The notes under the pieces were generated by a model. It was given only the letters and a program-made list of their open reading frames with translations, did not search any database and was not told the DNA's origin. Shown piece after piece: positions 42,921 to 46,364 of a stretch of 46,364 nucleotides of DNA. Location: the NCBI GenBank assembly GCA_013153475.1, contig JAADEJ010000003.1, positions 1 through 46,364 on the forward strand. Reading direction: 5' to 3'. The first letter of the stretch is position 1. Every line of letters begins with the position of its first letter. The stretch is from Campylobacterota bacterium (GTDB taxonomy: Bacteria; Campylobacterota; Campylobacteria; Campylobacterales; Hydrogenimonadaceae). Made by a program: the position numbers and the translations under genes.

Positions 42921-43250
42921 ATGAACGTCTCATCCACCGGCTCCATGAGCCAAATGCAAACGCAGATGCGTATGCGCAAAATGGACGGCAGCGGCATGGG
43001 TATGCGAAACGGCCAGGGCGGTCAGAACGGTATGCGTGACGTGATGCAACAACTCACGCCCGACCAACGCACCGAACTGCAGAGTCAGCTCCAATCCATG
43101 AGTGAGACCGATCGTCAAAGCATGGTTGAGCAGATGAAACAGGTCGACTCGACCACCATGACCCAGGATCAGTACTACCAGACCCTCCTCTCCATGGTCA
43201 ACCCGACCAACACGACATCCGCCAACGGCGGTCTCGACCTTTACGCCTAA
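42921..43250 (+). CDS. Small Met/Gln-rich protein, unrecognised
   Basis: 109 residues, hydrophilic, no signal peptide or membrane helix. The first third is packed with Met, Gln, Gly and Arg (MSQMQTQMRMRKMDGSGMGM), then a helical segment (LTPDQRTELQSQLQSMSETD) and a short tail ending GLDLYA. About 18 of 109 residues are methionine. AAAAGGAGATG before the ATG is a strong ribosome site. It lies 71 bases after the activator gene. Methionine clusters can bind copper(I) or silver, but no cysteine or histidine is present, so metal binding is a guess. It may belong with the upstream redox operon or with the RND gene beyond. Confidence 0.75.
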   Translation: MNVSSTGSMSQMQTQMRMRKMDGSGMGMRNGQGGQNGMRDVMQQLTPDQRTELQSQLQSMSETDRQSMVEQMKQVDSTTMTQDQYYQTLLSMVNPTNTTSANGGLDLYA

Positions 43251-43263
43251 ACGCATCCTGTTT

Positions 43264-43284
43264 CGTCGCCCCTTCGGGGCGGCG
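43264..43284. terminator. Hairpin between convergent genes
   Basis: CGTCGCCCC / GGGGCGGCG pair over nine positions (one G-T) around a TTC loop, in the 41-base gap between the small protein and the RND gene. Its downstream side on the plus strand is pyrimidine-rich (ATCTTCTACCTTTCC). A terminator serving one or both directions is likely. Confidence 0.6.
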
Positions 43285-43291
43285 GCATCTT

Positions 43292-46200
43292 CTACCTTTC
43301 CCACCACCGTTTGATATCTTCGACAACCAGGTAGAGCGCCGGAACGATCAACAACGTCACGAAAGTGGCGAAAAGCACACCAAACCCCAAAGAGATCGCC
43401 ATCGGTATCAGAAATTTCGCCTGTCGGGATGTCTCGAAAATCATCGGCACCAACCCGCCAAAAGTAGTGACGGTCGTAAGCAGAATGGGACGAAAACGCT
43501 GCACCGCCGCCTCCTTGACCGTTTTGAGCGCCGTGGCGTTGGGAAGCTCCTTGCGGCGGCGGTTGGCGAAATCGACCAGAATCAACGCGTCGTTGACCAC
43601 AATGCCGCTGAGCGCCACGATACCGAACAGACTCACGACACTAAGAGAGTAACCCATGAGCAGGTGCCCCCAGATCGCCCCGATAATCCCAAAAGGTATA
43701 CCCGCCATGACGATGAGCGGCTGCATATAGCTGCGAAAAGGGATCGCCAACAGGGCGTAGATGGCAAAAATCGCCATAACAAACGTGGTCTTGAGAGTCG
43801 CGAAACTCTCCCTTATCTCGGTCTGATCCCCCTCGAAACTGTAACTAAGGCCGGGAAAACGGGAGGTAAGCTCGGGCAAGAAACCCGCCTGCAGATCGTT
43901 CATGATCTCCAGGGCGCGACTCCGGGGCCGGATATTGGCTTCCACCGTTACGACACGCCGTCCGTTGACCCGCAGAATCTGGGTGTAGGCCCTGTCCCAT
44001 TTCAGACGTACCAGATCCATCAACGCCACCTCTTTGCCGTCGGGAGTAAAAAGACGCATTTCATAAAGCGTCTCCAGGGAACGGCGGCTCTTTTCGGGCA
44101 GTTTCACCAATACCTTGATTTCGTCGTTGCCAACCAGAATCCGCTGCGCCTCCGCGCCGTAAAAGGCGCCCCGGATCTCTCTGGCGATGGTACGGGCGTC
44201 AAATCCCATCATGTAGGCCGCCGGCTTGAGAGTGAAGTCGATCTGCGCTTTACCCTCCTCAAAGCCGTCGCTGATGTCGTAGAGACCGGGATATTTGCGC
44301 AACTCCCGCGCGATCAGGGCACTCGCTTTTTTCAAAATTCGCAAGTCGCTGTGGCTGATCTCCAAAGAGATCGCCGCACCGTGCCCGGGTCCGCCGGCAT
44401 AGGCGGAAAACTGCAACAGCTCCGCTCCCGGCACTTCCCCCGCCTCCTTGCGCCACAACCGGACAAAATCGGCGTTTGAGAGCGTTTTGTCCCGTATCGA
44501 GGCGGGCGGAAGATAGACACGAATAAGCCCTTCATGCGTCCCTTCACGTCCGATACGGGCGTAAATGCCCCGGACATAATTCTTCACTCCCGCTTTCTCC
44601 TGGGCGGTATAGGCGGCTTTGACGATCTTTTTAACCACTTTTCGCGTCACGTCCGCCGGCGTGCCGAAAGGGAGTTTCACGATCGCCTGGGCGTAACTTG
44701 AGGGGGTACGGGGAAATATCTGCATACCCATCCTGCCGCTCATGGCAAAAGCGATCGTCACCAGCAAAAAGGTGACGGCCACGGCGATCATCAGGTAACG
44801 ATAACGCAGCAAAAAGAGCAGAAACGGCCCGAAACGAAAACGCACCCACCCCCGAAAGGCCCGGCTGAAACGCTGTTGATAACGGTGCACGGCACGCAGC
44901 AGGGGATTTTTGACCCGCTCTTTCACTTCCGCCAGGTGGGCGGGCAGGATAAAGAGCGACTCGATCCAGGAGATCAGGAAGATCGTGATCACCACCACCG
45001 GTATCACCTGAAAAATCTTCCCGGTCGTGCCGGGAATGAAGTAGATGGGCAAAAAGGCCACCACATTGGTCAAAATGGCGAATGACACCGGCACGGCCAT
45101 CTCCCGCGCGCCCCGTATCGCCGCCGCCAGCGGCGTGTAGCCTCTCTCACGGTAATGGTAGATATTCTCCCCGACCACGATGGCGTCGTCCACCACGATC
45201 CCCAGCGCGATGATAAAAGCGAACAGGGAGACCATGCTGATGGAGACATCCAGGAAAGGAAAAAGAAAAAAGGCCCCCATGAAAGAGATGGGAATACCCA
45301 TCATGACCCAGAAAGCCAGCCGAATCTCCAAAAAAAGCGACAACGCCGCCAGCACGATCAGCAACCCCAGGGCACTGTTTTTCAACAGCAGCTTCACCCG
45401 CTCCTCAAAGACCGCCGCCTGATTGCTGGCCACCTGAATCCTGACCGACTCGGGCAGAATCCGGTTGTAGTCTTCCACCTCCCGGCTCACGATACGGGAT
45501 ATGGCGATGGGAGAGGTCTCCTGGGGATTGCGCACGGCGATACGCAGAGCCGGTTTCCCGTTGTAGAGGGCGAAATAGTCCTCATTCTCGAAATTTTCCC
45601 GGATACGGGCAATATCCCCAAGCCGTATCACGCTTCCTTCCGGGGTGGTCAAGATCGGGATGCTCCGAAACGACGAGGCCACTTCCCGACGCTGGTGCAG
45701 CCGTACAAGAATCTCCTGGTTGACGGTTTTGATACTGCCGGCCGGAAGATCCATGGCGTCGTTTCCTATCTTTCGGGCGACTTCCTCCAAAGAGAGCGCA
45801 TATTTTCTCAAAACCGGCTCGGGAATCTCTATGCTGTACTGCAATGCCGACAACCCGTACAGATCGACTTTCGAGATCTCGGGATGTCGCAAAAGGCGGT
45901 ATTTAAACCGCATCGCCAGGCGATAGAGGGTCAAACGGTCCACATCCCCGTAAAGCACCAGGGCCATGGTCTGGCGCTCGTAACTGCGCATCATCACCCG
46001 GGGACGCTCGATATCGGCGGGGAAAGTGCGGATGCGGTTGACGGCGTTTTGCACGTCGTTTTGCAGCAATTGCAGGTCGTACCCCTTGCGGGCCTCGATA
46101 TTGACGGTTCCCCGTCCCTCGGAAGCCGTAGCCGTCACCTTTTTGACCCCGTCCACCCCGGCGACCGCCTCTTCGATGGGCAGAATCACCCCCTTCTCGA

Positions 46201-46364
46201 TCTCTTCGGGCCCCGCCCCGGGGTAGGCCACACTCACCCGTACCTCGTCATGCTCGAAATCGGGGTAGACCTCCTGACGCAGATGGTTCATCATCAAAAG
46301 GCCGCCGATGAGCGCCACGATCATCAGCAGATTGGCCGCCACCGGGTGGGCCGCCATCCAGGCG
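43292..46364 (-). CDS. RND-family efflux transporter, inner-membrane subunit (N-terminus cut by window edge)
   Basis: More than 1021 residues visible. The frame continues past the edge (Ala-Trp precede the first internal Met at 46357 in the usual RND lead W-M-A-x-x-P-V-A-A-N-L-L-M), so the true start is outside. It has the RND layout: helix 1, periplasmic loop with GAGPEEIEKGVILPIEEAVA, TM4 with paired aspartates in IALGIVVDDAIVVGENI, a second large loop, and TM10 GIVALSGIVVNDALILVDFA, where asparagine replaces the lysine of AcrB. It works as a proton-driven pump with an adaptor and outer-membrane channel; those genes would lie to the right. Substrate not predictable. Confidence 0.9.
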   Translation of the reverse strand, partial: AWMAAHPVAANLLMIVALIGGLLMMNHLRQEVYPDFEHDEVRVSVAYPGAGPEEIEKGVILPIEEAVAGVDGVKKVTATASEGRGTVNIEARKGYDLQLLQNDVQNAVNRIRTFPADIERPRVMMRSYERQTMALVLYGDVDRLTLYRLAMRFKYRLLRHPEISKVDLYGLSALQYSIEIPEPVLRKYALSLEEVARKIGNDAMDLPAGSIKTVNQEILVRLHQRREVASSFRSIPILTTPEGSVIRLGDIARIRENFENEDYFALYNGKPALRIAVRNPQETSPIAISRIVSREVEDYNRILPESVRIQVASNQAAVFEERVKLLLKNSALGLLIVLAALSLFLEIRLAFWVMMGIPISFMGAFFLFPFLDVSISMVSLFAFIIALGIVVDDAIVVGENIYHYRERGYTPLAAAIRGAREMAVPVSFAILTNVVAFLPIYFIPGTTGKIFQVIPVVVITIFLISWIESLFILPAHLAEVKERVKNPLLRAVHRYQQRFSRAFRGWVRFRFGPFLLFLLRYRYLMIAVAVTFLLVTIAFAMSGRMGMQIFPRTPSSYAQAIVKLPFGTPADVTRKVVKKIVKAAYTAQEKAGVKNYVRGIYARIGREGTHEGLIRVYLPPASIRDKTLSNADFVRLWRKEAGEVPGAELLQFSAYAGGPGHGAAISLEISHSDLRILKKASALIARELRKYPGLYDISDGFEEGKAQIDFTLKPAAYMMGFDARTIAREIRGAFYGAEAQRILVGNDEIKVLVKLPEKSRRSLETLYEMRLFTPDGKEVALMDLVRLKWDRAYTQILRVNGRRVVTVEANIRPRSRALEIMNDLQAGFLPELTSRFPGLSYSFEGDQTEIRESFATLKTTFVMAIFAIYALLAIPFRSYMQPLIVMAGIPFGIIGAIWGHLLMGYSLSVVSLFGIVALSGIVVNDALILVDFANRRRKELPNATALKTVKEAAVQRFRPILLTTVTTFGGLVPMIFETSRQAKFLIPMAISLGFGVLFATFVTLLIVPALYLVVEDIKRWWER

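Overview
The window looks like a chromosomal segment of a GC-rich, free-living member of the Campylobacterota (former Epsilonproteobacteria). The gene content points that way: a flgF/flgG2-flgG pair behind a sigma54-type promoter, a CiaD-like gene beside cca and purU, a hemL / cytochrome c / folD / lepB block arranged as I remember it from Campylobacter jejuni, a soluble CZB chemoreceptor of the TlpD kind, and many NapH/CcoG-like proteins. Base composition is high-GC for this phylum, so a relative of high-GC genera such as Nitratifractor or Hydrogenimonas is possible. Genus-level placement is a guess. I see no IS element, prophage, CRISPR array, tRNA or rRNA.

Layout. Positions 1-5274 (minus) hold a Bat-type locus: moxR, a DUF58 protein, a DUF4381-like protein, two VWA proteins (BatA, BatB), a TPR protein (BatC-like) and the start of batD. 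Positions 5406-17706 (minus) hold a FIST-PAS-PAS-GGDEF-EAL signalling protein, the potassium system trkA-trkH, an MscS channel, purU, a CCA/poly(A) polymerase, a CiaD-like protein, a TPR peptide and leuB-leuD. Positions 17820-19458 (minus) hold two flagellar rod genes. rpoD is on the plus strand at 19609. Positions 21613-26743 mix small membrane proteins, hemL, a lone TonB, a CitE-like protein and a cytochrome c. Positions 26743-32169 (plus) form a compact housekeeping run: folD, lepB, an M50 protease, rpiB, a coiled-coil protein, apt, trpB and dedA. A CZB chemoreceptor follows, then a lone iron-type solute-binding protein on the minus strand.

The most unusual region is 34576-43250 (plus). 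A TonB-dependent receptor, a CcdA/UreH-like membrane protein, a CcoG/NapH-like 4Fe-4S membrane protein fused to a Met/His-rich and DUF4198-like periplasmic part, a second NapH-like protein, a BcrC/HgdB-type double-cubane-like protein and its ATP-dependent activator are packed with overlaps or gaps of at most about 20 bases. A small Met-rich protein follows. This joins uptake across the outer membrane, redox carriers in the inner membrane and an ATP-driven low-potential reductase in the cytoplasm. I propose it as a candidate undescribed uptake-and-reduction system with unknown substrate. The window ends inside an RND efflux gene on the minus strand.

Other notable signals are a sharply bounded AT-rich tract of about 285 bases inside the otherwise GC-rich batA, and two intergenic elements built of inverted runs of 7-base repeats.
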